From Rotaria socialis (Eukaryota; Rotifera; Eurotatoria; Philodinida; Philodinidae), in NCBI GenBank assembly GCA_905331475.1, contig CAJNYU010001021.1, positions 124,001-188,000 of the forward strand: a DNA stretch of 64,000 nucleotides. The letters are read 5' to 3'. Below, piece after piece: positions 1-9,953 of this stretch. The position numbers and the translations under genes are program-made. The notes under the pieces were generated by a model that did no database searches, was not told the origin of the DNA, and was given only the letters and a program-made list of their open reading frames with translations. How positions within the stretch are numbered: the stretch's first letter is position 1; each line of letters starts with the position of its first letter.

Positions 1-1
1 A

Positions 2-295
2 TTTGATGGCATTAAGAATTTCATTCAAAATAGTCCCATAGCGCGAAAGACAACATTTCATTTTACAATGACCTATTTCTGGATTCAAATGGTTGATCTG
101 GCTATCGCACAAAGCCCCAAACAGATTAGTTTTGAAGAGTACCTTCGATTAAATCCACACTTACTCAACGGAGGTTTATTTTTGGAATATTACAAAAAAG
201 ACACAATGCTAAATAATCCTATTGCTAGACAAGAAATGGTACTACCGGATATTAAACCATTACCAACTTTGGTTACAGCAAACAGTAAAAAGTGA
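2..295 (+). CDS. 3' end of an unrecognised protein (partial)
   Basis: An open frame enters from the left edge (frame starting at base 2) and runs about 97 codons to a TGA at 293-295. The first ATG inside it, at base 68, is probably internal, because the frame stays open and protein-like upstream of it. The residues are well mixed (YFWIQMVDLAIA, EEYLRLNPHLLNGG, VLPDIKPLPTL) and look like a real soluble domain end, not a chance frame. I do not recognise the family. No intron is visible within it. The upstream part lies outside the window. Confidence 0.55.
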   Translation, partial: FDGIKNFIQNSPIARKTTFHFTMTYFWIQMVDLAIAQSPKQISFEEYLRLNPHLLNGGLFLEYYKKDTMLNNPIARQEMVLPDIKPLPTLVTANSKK

Positions 296-616
296 ATCTA
301 TGATCTTTTAGATGAGTACCCGTTTATATCAATTTATCTGTAACAGTTGTTTTCATTACATGAGGAAGAAGCGTCTGTGTAAAAACACTTAACTTTCAAT
401 CAGAATATTATTGTACGATCATATGTTGAACTGCTAGAAAATACATCTCGTGTGTCATGTTGACCTACTAGCGTTTAATAATTTCTGTCAATTTTCACGC
501 GCTTGTTAGGTACATCTATTCAAAAGAGTTAACAATAATTGAACACATACTTGCTTGAACTTCGTATGTAAGCGTTGTCTCGGAAAAAAATAGAAAATTT
601 ATCCTATGCAGTAGTC
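296..616. other. intergenic spacer, nothing recognised
   Basis: About 320 bases between the 3' end of the first gene and the AOAH-like fragment. I see no coding signal or repeat. Confidence 0.5.
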
Positions 617-1350
617 TTAGTGTTCACCTTGATCTTTAAAGATTCGCTCAATATCGATAGTGTGTGTATTAGCCGGGGGCAACCAATCAGGTTTATTGGA
701 TTGTAACCATGATCAAATGGTATTGCATGTCCACATTGGCTAATATGAAATCCATCAACACTTTCGATCAAGTGCCATGGTTCACCACCTTGTGATATCC
801 ATTCTTGAATGGCTTGATCAAAGGGAAAATCTAAATATCCACTATCAAAGTTCTTAGGCGAGTAAGCATTAGTAGCATCATGTACAGCAATAGATAGATT
901 AACGGCACGTTCTGAAGTAAAAGCCCGTAGTGTATCGTTGGATGGCAACCAACCCTTGCAAGGCGAAGTTTCTAGACATTCAACATATGAATAGACTTTT
1001 GAAGAGGCTATCGGTGAGCCAACAAGATCATCTTGAGATTGTAGATGTTGCTGTGATAGTGGATGTAGATATGCGGGAATAAAAGAGCGACACCCACTAT
1101 CAATAACCTCCAGTGNTACAGCAATAGATAGATTAACGGCACGTTCTGAAGTAAAAGCCCGTAGTGTCTCATTGGATGACAACCAACCATTGCATGGCGA
1201 AATTTCTAGACATTCAAGATATGAATAGACTTTTGAAGAGGCTATCGGTGAGCCAACAAGATCATCTTGAGATTGTAGATGTTGCTGTGATAGTGGATGT
1301 AGATATGCGGGAATAAAAGAGCGACACCCACTAGCAATACCCTCCAGTGT
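617..1350 (-). pseudogene. acyloxyacyl hydrolase C-terminal fragment (decayed duplicate)
   Basis: On the minus strand this matches the last third of the complete AOAH gene at 9954-11762, with shared segments such as SNETLRAFTSERAVNLSIAV, DFPFDQAIQEWISQGGEPW and ESVDGFHISQ. Only the C-terminal part is present; the saposin domain and the catalytic GDS exon are missing. Relative to the intact gene there is a 10-base deletion near 708-712, which shifts the frame. The old stop and the DQGEH ending are still readable at 617-634. The fragment also carries a 234-base direct duplication joined at an ambiguous base. It lies in the same orientation as the complete gene 9 kb away, so a tandem or segmental duplication followed by decay is likely. 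Confidence 0.8.
883..1350. repeat. 234-bp direct tandem duplication with N at the junction
   Basis: Unit 1 is 883-1116 and unit 2 is 1117-1350; every landmark recurs at an offset of 234. The two units are close but not identical. For example, unit 2 carries the intact-gene-like spelling at the SSNETL codons, while unit 1 differs at several bases. A single N at 1116 sits exactly on the junction. This could be real, or a join of two alleles made by the assembler. Confidence 0.85.
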
Positions 1351-3553
1351 TCAAAGAAGTTTTTTCAATAACTTTATCATTAGATTTCCATGGGTATACT
1401 TGCTATCTTGGTCATGCGAATATCTCAATAAAGTGGATAATTGGGAATCCTCAACTCTTAGCTATACATCTAATTCTGTCAGAAATTAAAACTTTTAAAA
1501 TGTTAGTTTCAATCACGAATTCATGATTTATATTTTATTGCTTTTCCTTGATGTATTAGGCAGAAAATTCTCTACGTGGTCATTTGTCGACTATGAAATT
1601 TAAAATTTGAGAATCTAAAGCCATACTATTTGACCATTTATATATAAAGACAGCTTCTGGATAATTGTTCACTGCGTGAAATGCTTAAATATGAAAAAAA
1701 ATGATACTTTTTGGGCGTGACCGAAACAAAAATTTATTGAGTGTTGTGTTTTTTCTTTTATTGCACATATACTATGTAGAAATAAAACGTGATAGATCAT
1801 CAATCATTTAAAATCCGCCATAGATTCATGATATTAAATGAATCAGTCTACCCATGTAAAAGAGAAGTAGTCAAAGATCAGCGCTTAAGCTTAAGTACAC
1901 TTGAAAGTCTTTTTTTACACGCTTAAAATTAATTATACGAGAACCTTTGCTAAGTACTATTCATATCGATGACGATACAGCCCTGCTAAGTACAAGTGAA
2001 TGTTTAAAAAAAGTAATAAAATTCACTAGAAAAAATGAAAAATAGTACTAAGAATTATTTTTGTTCAATATTAATATTACAAGTACTTTATAGTTTTTAA
2101 GATGCTATTCAGTCAGTTTTTTTCAATTAGTACTACAAAACCTATAAAGTACTTGTACTTAATAGTACTTTTTTGTCAAAAAGTATGAAAAGTACTTGAA
2201 AGAAGGTTCATCCATAAGTGATTTTGACTGTGTAAAAGAGCATTTCGAAAATAACAAATCGTTGATTTACGGATAGTGAATGCACTTGGCCAGTGAGCAT
2301 TGAAATAGTGCTCACACTAGAAAATGCCATGAATATTCACCCTTGAACTCGAGTGCTTTTTGCGTACTCTAGTGGATTTTTGTGAAATACTCACAGACGT
2401 ATGCTTGTTCAGCATTTTCTGCTACGCTTAATTTATTGAGTTTAAAAACGGATCACATAGCAGTGACGTATATAATAAGAATTTGAGAAAATAAGTGTTT
2501 CATCATCTTTAATTTTTTTAAATTATGACTTAGAGATAAAACGCTTCTTCACAGAATGTAAGAAAAAGCGAACAAAAATCTGTTAACAGAAACACATATA
2601 AGAAATAAATCATTGATTAAATTAGCAGATTCACATAGTTTTTGATTTTATTGTTAATATTTCAAGTAAAATTTTAATATATTTCTTCTTCTCTAAAGTT
2701 AAAGCTTGTCATTCCTCTACTAATTGTGCTAATAATTATATGTTTATAAGTATGCTTGTGCATTTGGCAGAAGACAGATAGCAAAACATGCATAATCTCT
2801 AAAGAAACCTTCATTGATATGAACAAAAGCCAACCTAAAACAGTAGTTTCTCTGCTTATTAGTATGTACTACTGTAAAACTCATGGATTTTTCTGATAAC
2901 GATGAATTTCCATCCAAGAAATTTTTTAAATTCAAAATATAAAAAATTAAATAAAAATTATTTTTCGATTCAAAAATTAAATTAATGTTAAACTCAAATA
3001 AAATAAACTGTAAATCGACACCTCTACTTTCGATAAGTAGAAAAAAAGTCGAACAACTTAAATTGAAAACTATATTCATTGAGCAAGGAATAAAAAATGC
3101 ATAAAGTGTCGTTTGAATGCTAGATGTTTCTTCAGAATATTGAATTTTATGATTTGTAAAAGATTTGTCACTCATCTTTTGTTGCAATTATTTTTCAGGA
3201 AAGAATATATTTTGTGGAAAACGATATTGCTTCTTTGAGTCTAGATATGAAATTTAACAAATAGTTTTATATTTTCAAATAAATATTTAGTCTTACTCAA
3301 GAAATCAATAGTTGAAATGAATTTTGTTTTAAATAACTCATTCATTGAGCCATATTAGTGACTCATGAGGCAAAATAGAAGATAAAATAGATAATTTGTC
3401 CAAAAAACTTATTTCCTAATTTTCCTTTAACTATATAGTTATTCTTAATTACGCACTATTGTTTTATTTTCATGCATTGTAGCGCACAGATCATGTGTTG
3501 CTGAATGTATTCCTAAAACGACGTTGAATACTAACTCGATTACTCGTATTTTC
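1351..3553. other. gene-poor AT-rich stretch with a small palindrome
   Basis: No convincing coding exon. The 147-codon minus frame at 2744-3187 has low-complexity composition and no recognisable domain, so it is not called. The only structure I see is the perfect inverted repeat at 2078-2157 inside an AGTACT-rich patch (about 1890-2200). Confidence 0.5.
2078..2157. repeat. perfect 16-bp inverted repeat in AGTACT-rich patch
   Basis: The arms TACAAGTACTTTATAG (2078-2093) and CTATAAAGTACTTGTA (2142-2157) are exact reverse complements around a 48-base loop. The surrounding 300 bases hold many further AAGTAC/GTACTT copies. It may be the core of a small MITE; no outer terminal repeat or target duplication was found. 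Confidence 0.6.
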
Positions 3554-3802
3554 CCCAGTGAAAAATATTCGTTGATTTCAATCAAATTATTGCGCAACAA
3601 AATCCGATCCGCAATCGGATTGATAATTTTGATTATAATCGATCACCATTTGACCCAACCTTGACATTATTGCTAGCCCAGTGGAAATTTGTTTGATTGA
3701 ATTCTGATTGTTCTGTAGCACAATTCTAAGTATCAATCCGATTGCGGATTGCATTTTGTTGCACAATAATTTGATTGAAATCAGCGTATATTTTTCACTG
3801 GG
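3554..3802. mobile_element. short MITE-like element with ~70-bp terminal inverted repeats
   Basis: The left arm, starting CCCAGTGAAAAATATTCG at 3554, is mirrored by the right arm ending TATATTTTTCACTGGG at 3802. The mirror extends through the segments reading TCAATCAAATTATTG and CCGATTGCGGATTG, about 70 bases per arm around a ~100-base centre. There is no coding capacity. The CAGTG/CACTG ends resemble hAT-type termini, but I could not find a clean target-site duplication, so the superfamily is unresolved. A third, diverged terminus lies at 3905-3928. Confidence 0.7.
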
Positions 3803-3904
3803 TCGTTTACGAGATTCTTAGAGAGAAAAGTCATTTGAGACCTCGTCGTAGTACACAAGAAGTATTAGTTACACATAAAATTTTGGAAAGGCGTACTCGC
3901 TGGA

Positions 3905-3928
3905 CGAGTATTTTCACTAGGGGAAAAT
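3905..3928. repeat. third diverged copy of the 3554-3802 terminus
   Basis: CGAGTATTTTCACTAGGGGA is the reverse complement, with few mismatches, of the sequence running across the left end of the 3554 element, including its outer flank. It may mark the end of a larger element (about 3545-3930) or another partial copy. Confidence 0.45.
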
Positions 3929-5143
3929 CACACAGATCATCGTCATCATGTTTTTCAGCGTTCAGATTTCCTTTGTTTTTCGCTTCGTTTCCTGCTTGTT
4001 GGTGTTAGCCCGTCCTGTAGTCTTCCATTGATCACATATTAGACTTATACATAATGCTTGACAGTGTGTCGCAGCGAGCTTAAAGTTTGTATACAAATAG
4101 AAGACCACCTCTAGTGGAATGATTCGTTTATAAAAGCTTTCAGTACTTGTTGCAGTCTTTCAAATCATAAGTTATTGCTAAGTACTCTCTCTCTCTCTCT
4201 CTCGTAATTTTCATGAGCCACTCGTTATATGTGTGACCCAATAATGTACTCAGCAATTGGATAGGAATGGAAAGATAAAAGGAAAACCTTATATGAAGAA
4301 AGTAATGCAAATATTCAAGCACTAATTTTGACCTATTGGTGAACAATTTAATGATCGAGTCGTTTTCTTAAGAAGATCGACGAGACTGCTTTAGCGGACG
4401 GATGACCCGCTGGAAATCAACGGTGAATATTAAAGGAAAGCACAGAAGTACAATGTTCAAGTCGTATCAGTGAATAAAAAAATAGTTGACATTAAAGCTG
4501 AAAAGACAGGTTGTCAAGATTATTAAAAAATGATGAATGAAGTTCTGAAGAGCTTCGATAAATGAAAAATAAATATGTGATATTTATAGTGAGAAATAAA
4601 AATGTAGAAAATGTTTATTTGGCAATAAATGGGAAAATTTTCGGCCATTACACGGCCATTTTCAACTAAAATAAAACGAAACTTGATGGTAAGAACAAAA
4701 ACGAAAACATGCGGATACAATTATGTGACTAGAAAAACACATCAGCATAAACCAGTAACAACATAACGAGCATTTAACATCATAAATCTGAAATTAAAAC
4801 CTGTATAATTATTTTTTTTGTTCGTTATGAATTAAATTTCAAGATTGATATTTATATTTCTCCTACATTATGTCATTTTTAGCTTAGGTCTTTCTGTTGT
4901 TCGATTAATGTTTCTTTGTAAAATATTGATGCTATGCTTTAATTATTTATAGAGACCTACGATTTAAATGCTAGGTAATTTTGAATTAGAAAAGCTCAGT
5001 AAAATACTATCATTTTTGCTAAGAACTTTATTGAAAACAATTCTAAATAAAAGGTTTAATCTTACAGGCAGTTAATTTGGAAGTGATTTACAAAACTTCA
5101 CTCTAATAGCCGTGCCAACACGTAATATGTTTGCAGATGAATT
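3929..5143. other. intergenic, one CT microsatellite
   Basis: A (CT)n run lies at about 4184-4202. Otherwise the stretch is AT-rich and lacks coding signal; the short open frames here have no recognisable content. Confidence 0.45.
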
Positions 5144-5151
5144 CTTTGAAG

Positions 5152-6001
5152 CATATGCGGCGGAACGATTTCCCTCTAGGGTAGGCTCAATTTTCTAGCT
5201 AAATGAGATAGGGAAGCGACAGGACTGCCATGACCATTCCAACTTTGGGAGAGAGTGGTGTAAAAAAAAATTTCTTCAGGGTGCTATGCTCAAGGATGTC
5301 GTGAGAATCCAAAAATTTTAAGCGAGAGTGGCCTGTGTTACCGGATCCACCTGATTTCGAAAACTTTTCCGGATTCCCCGGATTTTTTTCGAATTTCTTC
5401 GGGATTTTTCTCACTCTTTCAGGCTTTTTCCGCTTTTTTTCTCGTTTTCTATTGTTTTCCTCAATGTTTTCGCAATTTTTCTGGATTATTTTGAATTTTT
5501 CAGAATTTTCAGATATAAATTTGGGATTTTTGACTTTAACATCCGGCATCAATGACGGTAACTGATAAAATCATGCTTAAGGTAGTGTAAATTTCATTTT
5601 GTGAAATACAATGCAAGACAATTTTTCGAATATTGGGGGTGTTTCATCCGAGTCACCCTTCGATCAAGGCATCCTTGGATAGCTGATCAAGAATCAGCTT
5701 TCGCTACTTTTTTTTCAATGTTGATTTCTTAGTAGATTTAAATTTTATAAAGCCCAATGAATATCTTATCGAATTCCCGTTCGTATTGGTGATAAAGAAA
5801 ATACGAGCTAACTTTGCAACAATACGTCGTATGTTACTGGCACTGTAAGTCATACGTGAAAACTAAACAATAATGAATGACTAATATATAATTGAGTGTA
5901 TCCAAATCTTTAACTGTTCTTGTTTGAGCCTACTCAACCCTACTCTATTCCAAACTAGGGTGGGCTCAAGTCTCGTGAGCCTACAGGTTCCGCCGCCTAT
6001 G
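5152..6001. mobile_element. non-autonomous hAT-like element, 850 bp, 8-bp TSD
   Basis: The termini CATATGCGGCGGAACG (5152) and, read on the minus strand from 6001, CATAGGCGGCGGAACC match at 14 of 16 positions. Both sides are flanked by the same 8 bases, CTTTGAAG (5144-5151 and 6002-6009), the size expected for hAT insertion. There is no transposase frame. The interior (about 5335-5530) is an irregular T-rich array of units like TTTTTCCGGATT, which creates a low-complexity open frame on each strand; neither is a gene. The array resembles the interior of the hAT-like element at 47792-48331. Confidence 0.8.
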
Positions 6002-6009
6002 CTTTGAAG

Positions 6010-7299
6010 AAGCTTGTACCATTGCACAATCTGTTTTTCCACATAGTTATTAATTAAAAATAAACTTTTAGTGACAGATAGAGTTCTATACATATACAAA
6101 AATACATATTTTACAGTTTCCCACTAGATTAATTACTAAGAATAGGCATGAAATCGGGTAGATCACTAAAAAAAAGATGAAAAAAGTAAGTGGAAGAATG
6201 ACTTTTTTTGGAATCGATGTTTTATCTATATTTTTGTTAAACTTTTTCGAAAACATCCACCCAATTTTGTCATTACATTTCCGCTTTATTTATTGAAAAA
6301 TAATATTAAAATTTGCCCTTTCACAATATTGATTGTTGGATTTATATTTTTTTAGTTAAATTATTACTTCTTGCTTCCATTTTATTATCCAGGAAGCACG
6401 TGCACGTAACATTTTTTGCTGCTTTATAGAAGAGTGATGAAAGTCATATAAATATATAAAAGTTTTTTTGACTTTCAAAAAAAAATTAAGAAATTTTCTT
6501 CATTTCTTTTCTCGTTTATTCTTGTGTATTAATTATCTGGTCAAAATAGGCTATGGTACTGGATCTTTTATGATTCAGATTGTACAAAAAAGTAAGATCC
6601 TTTCAAAAAATGCTATAATACACCAGTTTTATGTTTTAGTTTCATGGAACTGTTCTTTATTTAAGTAAATATTATGGCAAGTTTATTTTCGTTAGGAATG
6701 TTCTATGCATTTAAACGTCAGAAATGCTAAAACTCTTTCGTTTCTAGATTTATTGATAATTATTACGGTCCAATCTAATCTATGAAAGTGTCTTACATAC
6801 AAAATCATAGATTTTCAATTACGATTCGAATAAGATGTCGTTAAATAAGAATCGATTTTTAATGATAACTTCGTTAGTAACAGCTCTTATATTTTCTCTA
6901 ACAACCGATAATGACGATCCATAAGAAGAGCAATTGAAAATATGACGTTTAATCTTTATGGAAACAGTAAACACCAACATTTGTTAGAATATAGGAAAAC
7001 ATTAGCTTCTAATTGCAGCCTTTACGTCGCCTCAATTCCTGTAAAATTTCATATTTTATAATTTTAAATTTATAAATCTGTGTAAAACTGTAACGTTCCG
7101 GATACTCGTGTAGTTCTTTTTTCTGTTGTACTGTTTTTATGAAGAGTAGACGTTCATACACTGTTCATTGGACATATTTTAGGAAACAAATAAAGACTAA
7201 ACTATAAGATATTGTCGGTACAGATATATAAAATACGGTCAATAGATGTAGAAAACCAACCCAAAAATTTCGTGATCTTGCTTACAAGACGCTTCAATG
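6010..7299. other. intergenic, nothing recognised
   Basis: AT-rich sequence with no supported exon, RNA gene or repeat boundary. The stretch just before 7300 may hold the lost 5' part of the Arp-like pseudogene, but I cannot read it. Confidence 0.4.
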
Positions 7300-8092
7300 G
7301 GGGGCTACATTTTGGTGACAGTGTTTATGATGATATAAGTGAGTATTTCTAATAGTTTTATCATAGAAATTTGTTGATTTTATAACTTCAGTGTTAGAAA
7401 TGATTCGGCCCATTGAAGGCTATCAAGTGAAAAATTTTGAAGCGCTGAAACAATTATATAACTATATATTTGATGTGTAAAAATGTTTATCGAGTGAAAA
7501 TTTAGTGACTATTTGTGATTCACCAACGAATCCGACATCGAGTAGGGAAAAAAATATTTGAGTTGTTTGTTGAAAAATTTGAAGTACCCGATAAGAATGA
7601 ATATTCAAAAATTTCTAATAAACAATAACAATGGTTGTTTAGAAATTTTTCTTAAAAATTAGACTGAATTAGTTTTACAAGCAACAAATACTTTTACTGA
7701 TATTGTTCCCGATTGTGGATATGCAGCTACACGTTCAACATCAGTTTATAGAGACTAGTTCTTCCAGTTTTTACCTTATTTAATCTATACTTATTTGTAG
7801 ATTGTGGATTACTTTATGCAACTGAAAATATTGATTTTCGTGGTCCGCCATTTGACAGAATATCTTATAAAGTTAATGTGAGAAAATGGTGATGCAATTA
7901 ATTACATTTAGGTTAGAAAAACAAAATATATTCAACATATAAAAGAATATGCTTGTAAGATGTTCCAGGTGATTCCTAATGAAAATGAAAAATTTTCGGC
8001 AGCACTTGTTCGAAAATATCATTCGTCTAATTGAAAAGCGTATTGTGTTGAACTTGAGCAATATCTAATGTGCCGCAACTCTGTTCCAACCT
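7300..8092 (+). pseudogene. actin-related protein (Arp2-like) pseudogene
   Basis: Several plus-strand frames read as consecutive actin-fold segments: FGDSVYDDI, then (after a 53-nt GT..AG intron at 7339-7391) MLEMIRPIEGYQV and FEALKQLYNYIF, LVTICDSPTNPTSSREK, LFVEKFEVP, LTEYLIKLM, ENGDAINYI, IQHIKEYACKMF, and YCVELEQYLM. The order and spacing follow actin/Arp2 (GDEA..MLE..PMENG, EPPMNPTKNREK, FETYQ, RYLIKLL, MIKEKLCYV, VESYTLPDG). Stops and frame changes between segments show decay. The kept intron argues against a processed copy. The N-terminus and everything after the ELEQY region were not found. Arp2 is the closest family by eye, but other ARPs remain possible. Confidence 0.6.
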
Positions 8093-8157
8093 GAAAAATA
8101 GGTATATAAAGATGATGAGTTTTTATGATTGATTTAAATCTTGATTTATTTTTGTGA

Positions 8158-8936
8158 TATGGTGTCGATTGAGCGAAAATTATAATAGCGAAAGGTATTT
8201 TCAGCGAAAAAAAAAGCACGAAAGTAAAAACTGCGAAAAGTAAAATAGCGAAAACCCGAAGTTTTTTTATTAGCAATAAGAGCGACTGTAGAAATTACAG
8301 AAATCTTTTCTTGATAAAATTCGATTGTTTGTTTGACGATGAGTCATCATGCTGATGTGTCTGCATATATGACCGCACTTGTCCGTTTCACTCTTCTCAA
8401 CGTGTTAATCTATTATATTCTTTTTTTTTTGATATATATAATCGTCCGTAATTGATGTTACATAGTTCATTCATTTAGTCCATTTCACTCGCCAGTGATG
8501 ACTGACCCGACAATACTCTCTTTTACCATTTCAAATCGAGGGAAACGAATGCTTATTTATTGAGGATATGTTTATCGACTAAAAAAGTCCAAAAAAACTG
8601 TTAAGTACTGAGTTTGTCAATCAAATAGCTGTGCAGCGAATGTTCATACCAATGCAAGTGATCAATTCGTTAAAGCTAATGGGCAACATCAACATTTGCC
8701 CACACCCGCGCACACCCTTCAAATACTTTATTTCTAAATCGGTAGTTTTTAATATCATTTGATGCTCATGTATTACATTTCTTTTAAATTCAAAAAAAAA
8801 CATTATTTTTCATGTTAAGTTAAACTGAAGATTTCTCTATTTTACACTTCTCTGTTTTACCCTTCACAATTCGCTCAAAAACTTTTCGCTCAAAATTTTT
8901 CGCCAAAAACGTTTTTCGCTGATTTACCACCATACC
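8158..8936. mobile_element. Mutator-like MITE, 779 bp, 10-bp TSD
   Basis: The identical 10-mer ATTTTTGTGA lies at 8148-8157 and 8937-8946. Between them the ends are inverted: TATGGTG... at the left, and GGTATGGTGG... read inward from the right. Both ends carry clusters of AGCGAAAA (8170-8265) or its complement TTTTCGCT (8870-8920) as subterminal repeats. A 9-10 bp duplication and subterminal repeats suit a MULE-type non-autonomous element. There is no coding capacity. Confidence 0.7.
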
Positions 8937-8946
8937 ATTTTTGTGA

Positions 8947-9953
8947 GTGCTTCATCAATTGATTTTTAAACAAACTAATCGATGTGATATTGATATACTG
9001 CAACAAATTTATAATAACCTAGAGCGATGGATACAGCTATCCGTATTTTAGTTTTAACTTTATCAAATATGACTGTTTACATGTCGTTCGAAGCCGTAAA
9101 GGACCCGGAAGCATCGGGTACAGTATTACGCTACCGTAAATGATTCCGTATTGTAAATTTTGAGAAGATTCAAACACGGACGCTACAAGAACTCAAATTA
9201 CTCAATAAAGGGCCATTTTCAATAAAAACTAACAGACAACCATAAACACAATATTTATCATGTGTTAGTACCGGTAAAGCTGCTAGATCATCATTCATCA
9301 AAGAGCTTTCCATCACAGGAGCAGAATATTTAAAAAATGGCCCAAGGATAATTCATAAAAGAAACGTTTGAGTTTTTTTTGTTTTTTTTCTCTATATGAT
9401 GAAATAAAACATTGGAAAGTTCATTATTATTAAATGATTAATAATCATTTTTGAATTTTTAATGTTTGCACTGGTTTAAATTCATATCCAAGAAAATTTA
9501 ATGAACTACAAAAAGAAAATTATTACCAATTTGAAAAGATGATATTAATATTTTGAAAAACACTATCTCTTATAGGTCGTCACAAAAATATTCCTTTCTC
9601 TGATGTATAATAAAAAAAAATCAATTTTGAAAAAAGAAACTATTCAGTTTGAATTTGTGCTTGAGTATAGATTAAGAAAAGATTGACACCAACATCCTAC
9701 TAGATTGATAATGATATTTGAAAATCCAGTATCGTACATATTTTATTTACACGGGGTAATATTAAAGCAGTTAGTGACTGTTATCATACTGTACAGAACA
9801 AACAAAATAAAAAATTTATTTATTCTGAAGAAGTATTTTTTTGTGCGAAATTTATCTTCATCTTCTCATGTTGTATCAAGGATATGATTCATATCTATTC
9901 ATAATGAATATTTCTTTAAAGAAAAGAAAATCACAAAAATATCCAATGAAGGC
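8947..9953. other. intergenic, nothing recognised
   Basis: About 1 kb downstream of AOAH on its strand. The 60-codon plus frame at 9705 has no recognisable content. No repeat ends were seen. Confidence 0.45.

Noticed and set aside
2744-3187. 147-codon minus frame
   Set aside because: Phe/Asn/Ile-heavy chance composition, no domain, no splice support.
5199-5565. Open frames of 117 (-) and 76 (+) codons
   Set aside because: Both are readings of the T-rich internal array of the hAT-like element; low complexity.
7088-7310. Possible LTR end: TGTAACG start, ...CTACA end and a TTTTGGTGACA primer-site-like sequence
   Set aside because: TTTTGGTGACA is better explained as the FGDS codons of the Arp2-like pseudogene, which continue in phase across an intron. 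No matching second LTR was seen.
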